From contig JAEKLF010000073.1 of assembly GCA_019509985.1 (NCBI GenBank), positions 1 through 39,430 of the forward strand: a DNA stretch of 39,430 nucleotides, read 5' to 3'. Under the pieces are notes generated by a model that was not told the DNA's origin, did not search any database, and saw nothing but the letters and a program-made list of their open reading frames with translations. This DNA comes from Burkholderiales bacterium (GTDB taxonomy: Bacteria; Pseudomonadota; Gammaproteobacteria; Burkholderiales; Burkholderiaceae_C). Positions 1 through 7,520 of the stretch are shown here, one piece after another; within the stretch, counting starts at the first letter, position 1; the number at the start of each line of letters is the position of its first letter. Made by a program: the position numbers and the translations under genes.

Positions 1-583
1 CAACGGCCAGCCGGGCGTCACGGTCACCGATGCCAGCGACCCGACCTTCCTGAAGGGCAACATTGCGGGCACGGTCCCCGGCGCCCAGCCGCTGATCTTC
101 GACATCACGACGCCGTCCAATGCCGGTGGCGACAACATCAAGGGCCTGGAGTTCAACTTCCAGCACATGTTCAGCACCAGTGGCTTCGGCGTCTCGGGCA
201 ACTACACGCTGGTCCGCAGTGGCCTGAAATACCGCAACGACGCGTCAAGCACCGATGTGCAGTCCCCTCTGGTGGGTGTCAGCGATTCCGCCAACGTGGT
301 GGGCTTCTTCGAAAACGACCAGTGGTCGATTCGTGCCGCCTACAACTGGCGCGATTCGTTCCTCTTGGGTAACGACAACGGCAACAACCCGCGGTACACC
401 GAGGCCTATGGTCAGCTTGATGCGGGCATCGGCTACAAGTGGGGCAAGAACCTGACCCTGCAGCTCGACTTGCTGAACCTGAACGATGGCTACATCCGCA
501 CCCATGGCCGCAGCAAGAACGAGATCATCTCCGCCATCCAGACGGGCCGCCGTTACCTGGTCGGTGCTCGCTATCGCTTCTGA
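1..583 (+). CDS. TonB-dependent receptor, C-terminal fragment
   Basis: The open frame starts at base 2 and runs off the left edge, so only about 193 C-terminal residues are visible. The protein shows alternating beta-strand segments typical of an outer-membrane barrel: the stretch around GLEFNFQHMF, then GNYTLVRSGL, then AAYNWRDSFL, then LTLQLDLLNLNDGY. It ends in RRYLVGARYRF, with the terminal phenylalanine used for outer-membrane insertion. TonB-dependent receptors import siderophores, glycans or other large ligands using energy from TonB. The gene directly precedes a halogenase/SapC/cupin operon, an arrangement known from Xanthomonas-, Caulobacter- and Sphingomonas-type genomes, so it is probably the importer for that locus. 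The ligand cannot be read from this fragment. Confidence 0.9.
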   Translation, partial: NGQPGVTVTDASDPTFLKGNIAGTVPGAQPLIFDITTPSNAGGDNIKGLEFNFQHMFSTSGFGVSGNYTLVRSGLKYRNDASSTDVQSPLVGVSDSANVVGFFENDQWSIRAAYNWRDSFLLGNDNGNNPRYTEAYGQLDAGIGYKWGKNLTLQLDLLNLNDGYIRTHGRSKNEIISAIQTGRRYLVGARYRF

Positions 584-641
584 GCGATGAGCACCGCCGC
601 CCGGTAAACGCCCCTCGGGGCCGTTCGCCGGGCGACCCAGA

Positions 642-689
642 TTGGCCGAGGCGGGCGCGCAACGCCCACCTCGGCCAAATTTCCTTTCA
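642..689 (+). terminator. Rho-independent terminator after the TonB-dependent receptor
   Basis: A 16-bp stem (642-657 with 663-678) contains a single mismatch (652/668) and closes a 5-base loop, CGCAA. It is followed by a T-rich stretch, ATTTCCTTTC. It lies 59 bp after the receptor stop and 55 bp before the halogenase start. It should therefore separate the receptor transcript from the operon or reduce read-through into it. The stem contains no gene-like start, so an in-frame upstream extension of the halogenase (GTG near 642) is unlikely to be translated. Confidence 0.75.
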
Positions 690-730
690 GAATTCCTCGG
701 CCTTTGCGGCGTGCCCGGCACCCGCACGGC

Positions 731-736
731 CATACT
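731..736 (+). promoter_or_regulatory. Possible -10 element of the halogenase operon
   Basis: CATACT (4 of 6 matches to TATAAT) lies 7 bases before the ATG of the first halogenase gene. Transcription from it would begin at or next to the start codon and give a leaderless mRNA. No Shine-Dalgarno sequence is visible there. No good -35 box is present at 16-18 bp spacing, so the call is weak. Confidence 0.3.
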
Positions 737-743
737 TTGCGGG

Positions 744-2306
744 ATGAGTTCCGAGGTGACGACAGCCGTTCGACGTATCGTGGTGCTGGGGGGCGGCTCG
801 GCCGGTTGGTTGACGGCTGCGACCCTGGCGGCGGACCTGGGCGGTGACGGCCCCGACGCGCTGCAGATCACGCTCATCGAATCCCCCGACGTGCCCTCCA
901 TCGGCGTGGGCGAAGGCACCTGGCCGACGATGCGCGCCACGCTGCACCGCGTCGGCCTCAGCGAAGCCGACCTCGTCCGCGAATGCGATGCCGCCTTCAA
1001 GCAGGGCTCGCGTTTCGATGGCTGGCTGCATGGCGGCGACGGCGACCGCTACTACCACCCCTTCACGCTGCCACACGGCTGGGGCGACGTCGAGCTTGCC
1101 GGCGCCTGGCTGCAGGATGGGCGCGAACAGGCGTTTGCCGGGAGCGTGGGCCCGCAGCCGCACCTGTGCGACGCCCATCTCGCGCCCAAGCAGACGACGA
1201 CACCGGACTTCGGTGGCGTCATGAACTACGGCTACCACTTCGATGCCGTCAAGCTCGGCCATCTGCTGCAGCGGCACGCGACCACCGCGTTAGGCGTGCG
1301 CCACATCGCCGACCACTTCACGGCGGTGCGCTCGCACGAGAACGGCGACATCGCCGCGCTGACGACCCGCGGGCACGGCGACATCGAGGGCGACCTCTTC
1401 ATCGACTGCTCGGGCCTGTCCAGCCTGCTGCTGGGCCAGCACTACGGCGTTGGCCTGCGATCCGAGACGGGCGTGCTCTTCAACGACAGTGCGCTGGCCG
1501 TGCAGGTGCCGCATGCCGACGCGCAGGCACCACTGGCCTCCGCGACCGTCTCCACCGCGCATGCCGAGGGCTGGACCTGGGACATCGGCCTGCCCACACG
1601 GCGCGGCATCGGCCTCGTCTATTCCAGCAGCCACACCGACGACGCCACTGCCGAGCACGCGCTGCTGGGGCATCTGCAGCGCAACGGGCTGTCGCTGGGC
1701 GATGCCGCGCCGCGCCGGCTGCGCTTCAGCCCCGGCTACCGCACGCAGTTCTGGCACCGCAACTGCGTCGCCGTCGGCTTGTCGGCCGGCTTCATCGAGC
1801 CGCTTGAGGCGTCCGCGCTGGCGTTGGTCGAACTGTCGGCCGCCTTCATTCGCGACGAGATGCCGGCCAACCGGGCCGACATGGACCTCGTCGCCAGGCG
1901 TTTCAACGACGCCTTCGCCTACCGCTGGTCTCGCATCATCGACTTCCTGAAACTTCACTATGTGCTGAGCCGCCGCGACGACGCCGACTACTGGCGCGAG
2001 CACCGCGCGCCGGCCACACAGCCGGACTCGCTGCGTGAATTGCTGCAGCTCTGGCGCCACCGTGCGCCGTCGCGCAACGATTTCTACCGCGCCGAGGAGG
2101 TCTTCCCCGCCGCGAGCTATCAGTACATCCTCTATGGCATGCAGTTCGAGCCCGCCCAGCGCGTGCTGCGCGCCGACCGGCTGGCTGCCGCCCGGTCAGC
2201 CATGAAGGACGTGACGACAATCACCCGGCGTTTGCTGGGCGGCCTGCCCCGCCACCGCGATCTCATCCAACACATCCGCGAGCACGGCATGCCGCCGGCC
2301 GCCTGA
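744..2306 (+). CDS. Flavin-dependent halogenase-like protein (tryptophan halogenase family)
   Basis: This 520-residue protein belongs to the flavin-dependent tryptophan halogenase family, which uses FADH2, O2 and halide to make HOCl or HOBr that is guided to the substrate through an active-site lysine. Visible features are the FAD-binding GGGSAGW (residues 16-22), the conserved lysine K86 in AAFKQGSRF, and the glutamate E355 in EPLEAS. The usual WxWxIP signature is WTWDIG here (W277, W279), so the proline is replaced. The EPLEST serine is alanine. It therefore belongs to a divergent subgroup and free tryptophan need not be the substrate. The start is the ATG at 744, because it sits just before the FAD motif and earlier codons run through the terminator hairpin. 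It is the first gene of the operon; the next gene starts 17 bp downstream. A flavin reductase would be needed and none is present in the window. Confidence 0.88.
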   Translation: MSSEVTTAVRRIVVLGGGSAGWLTAATLAADLGGDGPDALQITLIESPDVPSIGVGEGTWPTMRATLHRVGLSEADLVRECDAAFKQGSRFDGWLHGGDGDRYYHPFTLPHGWGDVELAGAWLQDGREQAFAGSVGPQPHLCDAHLAPKQTTTPDFGGVMNYGYHFDAVKLGHLLQRHATTALGVRHIADHFTAVRSHENGDIAALTTRGHGDIEGDLFIDCSGLSSLLLGQHYGVGLRSETGVLFNDSALAVQVPHADAQAPLASATVSTAHAEGWTWDIGLPTRRGIGLVYSSSHTDDATAEHALLGHLQRNGLSLGDAAPRRLRFSPGYRTQFWHRNCVAVGLSAGFIEPLEASALALVELSAAFIRDEMPANRADMDLVARRFNDAFAYRWSRIIDFLKLHYVLSRRDDADYWREHRAPATQPDSLRELLQLWRHRAPSRNDFYRAEEVFPAASYQYILYGMQFEPAQRVLRADRLAAARSAMKDVTTITRRLLGGLPRHRDLIQHIREHGMPPAA

Positions 2307-2323
2307 CCCACTGACGAAACCCC

Positions 2324-3019
2324 ATGCCGCAACTGCTCAACAACATCCAGCACAAGGACCTGCGCGTCATCACCCAGCGCGGCGCAAAGTGGGGGGACGA
2401 CATCATGTCGGCGCCCGTGACGGTGGACGAGTTCCGCAAGCTGCAGGCGCATTACCCCATCGTCTTCCAGCCCGATGGCAAAGGCGGCTTCGCGCCGGCG
2501 GCGTTGTTCGGCCTGCAGGAGGGGGAGAACCTGTTCCTGACCGAGCAAGGCTGGGAGGCCGACTACCTGCCGCTGTCCGTGCAGCGCCTGCCGTTCTCCA
2601 TCGGCATCGCGGATGACGAACTGCGCATGATGGTCGACATGGACAGCAAGCGCATCGCCCGCGGCGCCGAGGGCGAGGCTGTTTTCCTGCCTCACGGCGG
2701 CACCACCGACTTCACCGAGAACGCCAACGCCGTGCTGCGCACGCTGCACGAGGGCCTGCAGGCGACGACCGACTTCGTGCAGACGCTGATACAGCACGAG
2801 CTGCTGGAGTCCTTCGTGCTCGACGTCGAGCGCCCGGACGGCTCGCGCGGCCAACTGGTGGGCTTCTACATCCTCCACGAGGAGCGCCTCGCCGCGCTGG
2901 ATGCGGCCACCGTGGGCCTGCTGCACCAGGCTGACTATCTGCAGCCCATCTACATGGCCATCGCTTCGCTCTCCAACTTCACGGCGCTGATCAAGCGCCA
3001 CCTGGCCCGCGAGGTCTGA
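2324..3019 (+). CDS. SapC-family protein
   Basis: A 231-residue protein with the SapC-family layout: an N-terminal PVTVDEFRKLQAHYPIVF segment, a central FLTEQGWEADYLPLSVQRLPF segment, and a C-terminal half with FYILHEERLAAL. The family was named after a Campylobacter S-layer-locus protein. In Gram-negative bacteria it recurs beside TonB receptors and tryptophan-halogenase-like genes, and its biochemical role is not established. No signal peptide or membrane segment is evident, so it is probably cytoplasmic. It sits 17 bp after the first halogenase gene and 5 bp before the cupin gene, so it is certainly in the same operon. A scaffold or substrate-presenting role in the halogenation locus is inference only. 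Confidence 0.8.
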   Translation: MPQLLNNIQHKDLRVITQRGAKWGDDIMSAPVTVDEFRKLQAHYPIVFQPDGKGGFAPAALFGLQEGENLFLTEQGWEADYLPLSVQRLPFSIGIADDELRMMVDMDSKRIARGAEGEAVFLPHGGTTDFTENANAVLRTLHEGLQATTDFVQTLIQHELLESFVLDVERPDGSRGQLVGFYILHEERLAALDAATVGLLHQADYLQPIYMAIASLSNFTALIKRHLAREV

Positions 3020-3024
3020 GGCCC

Positions 3025-3999
3025 GTGAGCGCCGCGGCCCCCGGGTTCATTCCCGCCGATGTGCTGCAGTCCACCGAGCCGGTGCTGTTGCGCGGCCTGG
3101 TGCGGCACTGGCCGCTGGTGCAGGCGGCGCAGCGTTCCGACACGGCCTTCTGCGACTACCTGCGAGGCTTTGGTGCCGACACCCGCCTGAGCCTGTGGCG
3201 CGGCGCACCGGAGATCGGCGGGCGCTTCTTCTACAACGCCGACTTCACCGGCTTCAACTTCCGGCACGAGACCCACACCTTCGGCGCGCTGCTGGACGAA
3301 CTGCTGGCCGGCACGCCGGACGCCCTCTACCTCGGCTCCACCGGCATCGACCACTGCTTCCCCGGCCTGCGCCCGCCCAACGACCTGCCAGCGCTGGCGT
3401 CCTTCAACCCGCATGCGAGTATCTGGCTGGGCAACCGCATGCAGGTGGCCGCGCATTTCGACCTGCCCGACAACATCGCCTGCGTCGTTGCGGGCCGGCG
3501 CCGCTTCACGCTGTTCCCGCCCGAGCAGGTGGCCAACCTCTATGTCGGGCCGCTGGACCTGACACCCGCGGGCCAGCCCATCAGCCTGGTGGACCATGCC
3601 CAGCCCGACCTGGAGCGTTTCCCGCGCTATGCGCAGGCGCTCGAACATGCGCAGAGCTTCGACCTGCTGCCAGGCGATGCGCTCTTCATCCCCAGCCAGT
3701 GGTGGCATGGCGTGGAGTCGCTGGAGCCCATCAGTGCGCTCGTCAACTTCTGGTGGCGGCAGACCCCGGCCTTCATGGACGAGCCGATCAACACGCTGTT
3801 GATGGCCTTGCTGTCGCTGCGTGACCTGCCGCCCGCCCAGCGCGATGCCTGGCGCGCGCTGTTCGACCACTACGTCTTCGACGCCGATGAACAGACGGCG
3901 GCCCACATCCCGCCCGCAGCGCGCGGCATCCTCGCGCCGATGGACGACACCAGCGCGCGCCGGCTGCGCTCGATGCTGCAGAACCGACTCAAACGATGA
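3025..3999 (+). CDS. Cupin-like/JmjC-type Fe(II)/2-oxoglutarate oxygenase
   Basis: A 324-residue protein of the cupin_8/JmjC-like (FIH-related) type. The N-terminal PVLLRGLVRHWPLV is the family's typical opening. The metal site appears as H144-F-D146 (AAHFDLPDN) and a distal H228 in PSQWWHGVESL, with a double-stranded beta-helix core between them. Family members are Fe(II)- and 2-oxoglutarate-dependent hydroxylases, often of peptidyl side chains. It starts with GTG, 5 bp after the SapC gene. Its stop overlaps the ATG of the next halogenase as ATGA (3996-3999), which indicates translational coupling. A hydroxylase next to two halogenases suggests sequential oxidative modification of one substrate, but that substrate is unknown. 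Confidence 0.82.
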   Translation: MSAAAPGFIPADVLQSTEPVLLRGLVRHWPLVQAAQRSDTAFCDYLRGFGADTRLSLWRGAPEIGGRFFYNADFTGFNFRHETHTFGALLDELLAGTPDALYLGSTGIDHCFPGLRPPNDLPALASFNPHASIWLGNRMQVAAHFDLPDNIACVVAGRRRFTLFPPEQVANLYVGPLDLTPAGQPISLVDHAQPDLERFPRYAQALEHAQSFDLLPGDALFIPSQWWHGVESLEPISALVNFWWRQTPAFMDEPINTLLMALLSLRDLPPAQRDAWRALFDHYVFDADEQTAAHIPPAARGILAPMDDTSARRLRSMLQNRLKR

Positions 4000-6251
4000 G
4001 CTCAGCCACGACCATGACCACCGCTCCCAAACCCATCCGTCGCGTCGTCATCGCCGGCGGCGGCACTGCCGGTTGGATGGTGGCCGCCGGCCTGTCGAAG
4101 TGCCTGGGCAAGCACTACGACATCCGCCTCGTCGAGTCCGAGGAGATCGGCACCGTCGGTGTCGGCGAGGCCACGATCCCCACGCTGCATTTGATGCACC
4201 AGATCCTGGACCTGGACGAGCGCGAATTCATCCAGGCCACGCAGGCCACCTTCAAGCTCGGCATCAGCTTCGAGAACTGGCGCAACGTCGGCGAGAACTA
4301 TTTCCACTCCTTCGGCAAGACCGGCAAGGGCCATTGGACCGCCGGCTTCCACCATTTCTGGCTGGAGGGCCGCAAGCGCGGCCTCGCCAGCGACTACGGC
4401 GACTACTGCCTGGAGCTGCGCGCGGGCCTGGACAAGCGCTTTGCGCTGCTGCCCGACAACGGCATCAGCTACGCCTACCACTTCGATGCGACGCTGTACG
4501 GCCAGTACCTGCGCCGCTTCTCCGAGAACCTCGGCGTGCAGCGCATCGAAGGCAAGATTGCCAAGGTCCATACCGACGCCGCCAGCGGCGACATCACCGG
4601 CCTGCAACTCGACGGCGGCGCGCTGATCGAAGGCGACTTCTTCATCGACTGCACCGGCATGCGCGCGTTGCTCATCGGAGAGACGCTGGGCGTGCCCTAC
4701 GAAAGCTGGTCGCGCTGGCTGCCCTGCGACAGCGCGCTGGCCGTGCAGACCACGCGGGTCGGCGAGCCCGTGCCCTACACCCGCGCCATCGCCCACCCCT
4801 GGGGCTGGCAATGGCGCATCCCGCTGCAGCACCGCGTTGGCAATGGCGTCGTGTTCAGCAGCAAGCACATCAGCGACGACGAGGCGAAGGCGGCGCTGCT
4901 CGCCAACATCGAGGGCGAGGTGCTGCGCCAGCCGCGCGTCATCAAGTTCACGCCGGGCCAGCGTGAGCAGGTCTGGAAGAAGAACTGCGTCGCCATCGGC
5001 CTGGCCAGCGGCTTCCTGGAGCCGATCGAATCCACCAGCATCCACCTGATCCAGAAGGGGCTGACGCGGCTGATCGAGCTGTTCCCGACCGACGGCGTGC
5101 ACCAGAGCGATATCGATGAGTACAACCGGCAGACCCAAGAGGCGATCGAGGTCGTGCGCGACTTCATCATCCTGCATTACCACGTCAACAACCGCACCGA
5201 CTCGACCTTCTGGCGCGACTGCCGTGACATGGACGTGCCGCCGCTGCTCAAGCACCGCATCCAGCATTTCCGCGACACCGCACGCATCATGCTGAACCAG
5301 GGCGAGCTGTTCGCCGAAAACTCCTGGGTGCAAGTCATGATGGGGCAGGGCGTCCAGCCCGCCAGCCATCACCCCATCACGCGCAATATGGACAACCGCA
5401 GCCTCGCCGACTTCTTGGGCGAGATCCGCAAGGATGTGGCCCGCACGCTGATGAAGCTGCCCAAGCACCAGCAGTTCATCGACCAGTTCTGCCCCGCGCC
5501 CAAGCTCGACGCGCCCACCGCCCAGCCGATGGTGATGGGGCCGGCCTTGCACATCAACCCGCACGCGCGGCTGGGCGTCGTGCCACTGGCCGGCGGCGCC
5601 AAGGTCTACGTCGTCGACGACTTCGTGCAGGACCCGGTCGGGCTTGTCGCACTGGCGCAGGCCGCGGCGGGCCAGTTTCAGACGCTGGCAGGCCACCCGT
5701 ATCCAGGCCCACAACTGGCGCTGCCGGACAGCATGGCCGTTGAGCTCGACGGCTTCTTCCGTCAGCACCTGCGCCTGCCGTTGCAGGTCGGTGCGCCACT
5801 GGCCATGCTCGGCCGCTTCTCGCGCGTCTTGCAGGACCCGGCGACTCTCGACGCCCGCCAGCGCATCTGCCACCGCGACGACTCCGGCCTAGACCCGGGC
5901 GACATGATGTCGGCCTGCGTCCACTACCTGTTCCAGGACCCGCAGCTTGGCGGCACCGTCTTCTTCCGCTCGCTGATGTCCGATGCCGACACGGCCCAGT
6001 TCCGGCGCGACGCCAACACGCTGGACGCCAGCGCCTTCGGCGACAAATACGGCCTCCCGCCCGGCTACATGACCGAGAGCAACCGCTATTTCGAGGTCAT
6101 CGGTCGCGTGCCCGCGAAATGGAACCGCGCCATCTTCTACGACGGCGCCATCTTCCATTCCGGAGACATCCCCTGGGCTTCGCCTGCCGCCTACCGCGAG
6201 GGCCCGGGCCGGCTGACCATCAACGCCTTCTTCAAGAGTCGTCGGCCTTGA
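3996..6251 (+). CDS. Flavin-dependent halogenase fused to a DUF6445-like oxygenase domain
   Basis: A 751-residue two-domain protein. Residues 1 to about 505 are a flavin-dependent halogenase: GGGTAGW at 21-27 for FAD, active-site lysine K87 in TFKLGISFENW, the complete WxWxIP signature (W271, W273, P276), and E345-S346 in EPIEST. Residues from about 525 to 751 resemble DUF6445, opening with VYVVDDFVQDP. That part carries H626-R-D628, H721 (IFHSGD) and R739 (GRLTINAFF). This matches the HxD...H...R layout of Fe(II)/2-oxoglutarate dioxygenases, although the family has no established function. Halogenases of this family are usually about 500-550 residues, so the extra 230 residues are a true fusion in one open frame. 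It is translationally coupled to the cupin gene. Its last 20 bases overlap the end of the convergent ABM gene. Confidence 0.87.
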   Translation: MSSATTMTTAPKPIRRVVIAGGGTAGWMVAAGLSKCLGKHYDIRLVESEEIGTVGVGEATIPTLHLMHQILDLDEREFIQATQATFKLGISFENWRNVGENYFHSFGKTGKGHWTAGFHHFWLEGRKRGLASDYGDYCLELRAGLDKRFALLPDNGISYAYHFDATLYGQYLRRFSENLGVQRIEGKIAKVHTDAASGDITGLQLDGGALIEGDFFIDCTGMRALLIGETLGVPYESWSRWLPCDSALAVQTTRVGEPVPYTRAIAHPWGWQWRIPLQHRVGNGVVFSSKHISDDEAKAALLANIEGEVLRQPRVIKFTPGQREQVWKKNCVAIGLASGFLEPIESTSIHLIQKGLTRLIELFPTDGVHQSDIDEYNRQTQEAIEVVRDFIILHYHVNNRTDSTFWRDCRDMDVPPLLKHRIQHFRDTARIMLNQGELFAENSWVQVMMGQGVQPASHHPITRNMDNRSLADFLGEIRKDVARTLMKLPKHQQFIDQFCPAPKLDAPTAQPMVMGPALHINPHARLGVVPLAGGAKVYVVDDFVQDPVGLVALAQAAAGQFQTLAGHPYPGPQLALPDSMAVELDGFFRQHLRLPLQVGAPLAMLGRFSRVLQDPATLDARQRICHRDDSGLDPGDMMSACVHYLFQDPQLGGTVFFRSLMSDADTAQFRRDANTLDASAFGDKYGLPPGYMTESNRYFEVIGRVPAKWNRAIFYDGAIFHSGDIPWASPAAYREGPGRLTINAFFKSRRP

Positions 6252-6540
6252 AGCGCGATTCGCGCAGCACCTGGCAGACCTTCACGTTGTACTCGGCATA
6301 GAAGTTGGCGCGGCCCTGTTTCTTGGCCGACACGTGCAGCACGTTCAGCGACCACTCGCGCTGGCCGGCCTCGTCCTCGAACTCCACGATGATGACCCGC
6401 TCGCCGTCCTCCGCCCGGAAGACCTTGTGGGAGATATAGCCCGGCATGGTCTGCGCGAGTGCGCTCATTTGCGGCGCCAGGTCGAAGTAGTCGGCGTGGG
6501 CGTCAGCCTTGAGCCGGGAGCGGAACACCGTCACGATCAT
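6232..6540 (-). CDS. Antibiotic biosynthesis monooxygenase (ABM) fold protein
   Basis: A 102-residue single-domain protein with the ABM/dimeric ferredoxin-like pattern: MIVTVFRSRLK as first strand, MPGYISHKVFRAEDGERVIIVEFEDE as the central strands, then a helix starting REWSLNVLHVSAKKQGRANFY. Such small proteins act as cofactor-free monooxygenases, haem-degrading enzymes or EthD/YgiN-like proteins, and sequence alone does not decide which. The start at 6540 is preferred over an upstream one at 6570 because AGGAGA lies at proper distance. It is convergent with the halogenase-fusion gene and overlaps its 3' end by 20 bp. It is divergent from hemC. A role with the halogenase locus or with haem is only suggested by position. 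Confidence 0.78.
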   Translation of the reverse strand: MIVTVFRSRLKADAHADYFDLAPQMSALAQTMPGYISHKVFRAEDGERVIIVEFEDEAGQREWSLNVLHVSAKKQGRANFYAEYNVKVCQVLRESRFKADDS

Positions 6541-6581
6541 CGCGATCTCCTGCGGAGCGATGTGCAGCATTCTGAGGCCTC

Positions 6582-6587
6582 GATAAT
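6582..6587 (+). promoter_or_regulatory. Candidate -10 box of the hemC operon
   Basis: GATAAT (5 of 6 to TATAAT) lies 6 bases before the hemC ATG. A start site 6-8 bases downstream would fall on the start codon, giving a leaderless message, and no Shine-Dalgarno sequence is seen. The -35 region is poor. The region is shared with the divergent ABM gene (start 6540). Confidence 0.4.
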
Positions 6588-6593
6588 CCCCGG

Positions 6594-7520
6594 ATGACCA
6601 CTCCCATCACCATCGCCACGCGCGAGAGCCGCCTCGCGCTGTGGCAGGCCGAGCATGTGCAGACCCGCCTCGCCGACGAACTCGGCATCACCGCCACGCT
6701 GCTGGGCATGACGACGCGCGGCGACCAGATCCTCGACCGCACGCTGTCCAAGATCGGCGGCAAGGGCCTGTTCGTCAAGGAGCTCGAAGCGGCCCTGGCC
6801 GAAGGCCGCGCCCAGCTCGCCGTGCACTCGCTGAAGGACGTGCCGATGGAGCTGCCCGAGGGTTTCATGCTCGCGGCCGTGCTGGAGCGCGAGGATCCGC
6901 GCGACGCCTTCGTCGCCAACGACTTCGCCAGCCTGGCCGAGCTGCCCGATGGCGCGGTGGTCGGCAGCTCCAGCCTGCGCCGCGTGACGCAGCTGCTGAG
7001 CCTGCGCCCCGACCTGCGCGTCGAGCCCCTGCGCGGCAACCTCGACACGCGCCTGCGCAAGCTCGACGAGGGCGGCTACCACGCCATCGTGCTGGCGGCC
7101 GCTGGCCTGAAGCGCCTGGGCCTGGCCGAGCGCGTGCGCGGCTTCTTCCAGGTCGACCAGATGCTGCCTTGCGCAGGGCAGGGCGCCCTGGGCATTGAGA
7201 TCCGTGCCGACGACGCGCCGCTGGCCGCGTCGCTCGCCCGGCTGACGCACACACCGACGCTGTTGGCCTGCGAGGCCGAGCGCGCCGTGTCGCGCGCACT
7301 GGGCGGCAGTTGCAGCCTGCCACTGGCCGCGCATGCGCACTGGCAGGGCGCCACGCTGTGCCTGGACGTGGCCCTGGGCCATGCCGAACTTCATGCATCG
7401 CCGCTGCTTCGCTCCAGCGTCGCCGCCGACGCGACCGATGTGGCCGCAGCCCGCGAGCTCGGCCAGCAGGCCGCATCGCGGCTGCGCGAGCTGGGCGCGG
7501 GCTCCTACCTGCCCGGATGA
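6594..7520 (+). CDS. hemC: Porphobilinogen deaminase (hydroxymethylbilane synthase)
   Basis: HemC condenses four porphobilinogen molecules into hydroxymethylbilane in the cytoplasm, in the tetrapyrrole pathway. The 308-residue protein begins [18 protein letters not shown] and has the substrate-binding region [12 protein letters not shown]. It also has [11 protein letters not shown] and the dipyrromethane-cofactor cysteine C240 in GGSCSLP. Length is normal for the family. It opens the operon hemC-hemD-hemX-hemY, and its stop overlaps the hemD start as ATGA (7517-7520). The start codon is fixed by homology, since the first strand begins directly after it. There is no visible Shine-Dalgarno sequence, consistent with a leaderless start. 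Confidence 0.97.
   Translation: MTTPITIATRESRLALWQAEHVQTRLADELGITATLLGMTTRGDQILDRTLSKIGGKGLFVKELEAALAEGRAQLAVHSLKDVPMELPEGFMLAAVLEREDPRDAFVANDFASLAELPDGAVVGSSSLRRVTQLLSLRPDLRVEPLRGNLDTRLRKLDEGGYHAIVLAAAGLKRLGLAERVRGFFQVDQMLPCAGQGALGIEIRADDAPLAASLARLTHTPTLLACEAERAVSRALGGSCSLPLAAHAHWQGATLCLDVALGHAELHASPLLRSSVAADATDVAAARELGQQAASRLRELGAGSYLPG

Noticed and set aside
642..743. Longer N-terminus for the first halogenase
   Set aside because: It would be encoded by the terminator hairpin and places 34 unrelated residues before the FAD motif.
4002..5873. 623-codon minus-strand frame opposite the halogenase fusion
   Set aside because: Low-complexity composition and no domain; the opposite strand shows conserved halogenase motifs throughout.
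1..6251. Classical antibiotic gene cluster (pyrrolnitrin or rebeccamycin type)
   Set aside because: No other pathway genes such as PrnB-D-like enzymes or a flavin reductase are present; the neighbours are a receptor, SapC and oxygenases.
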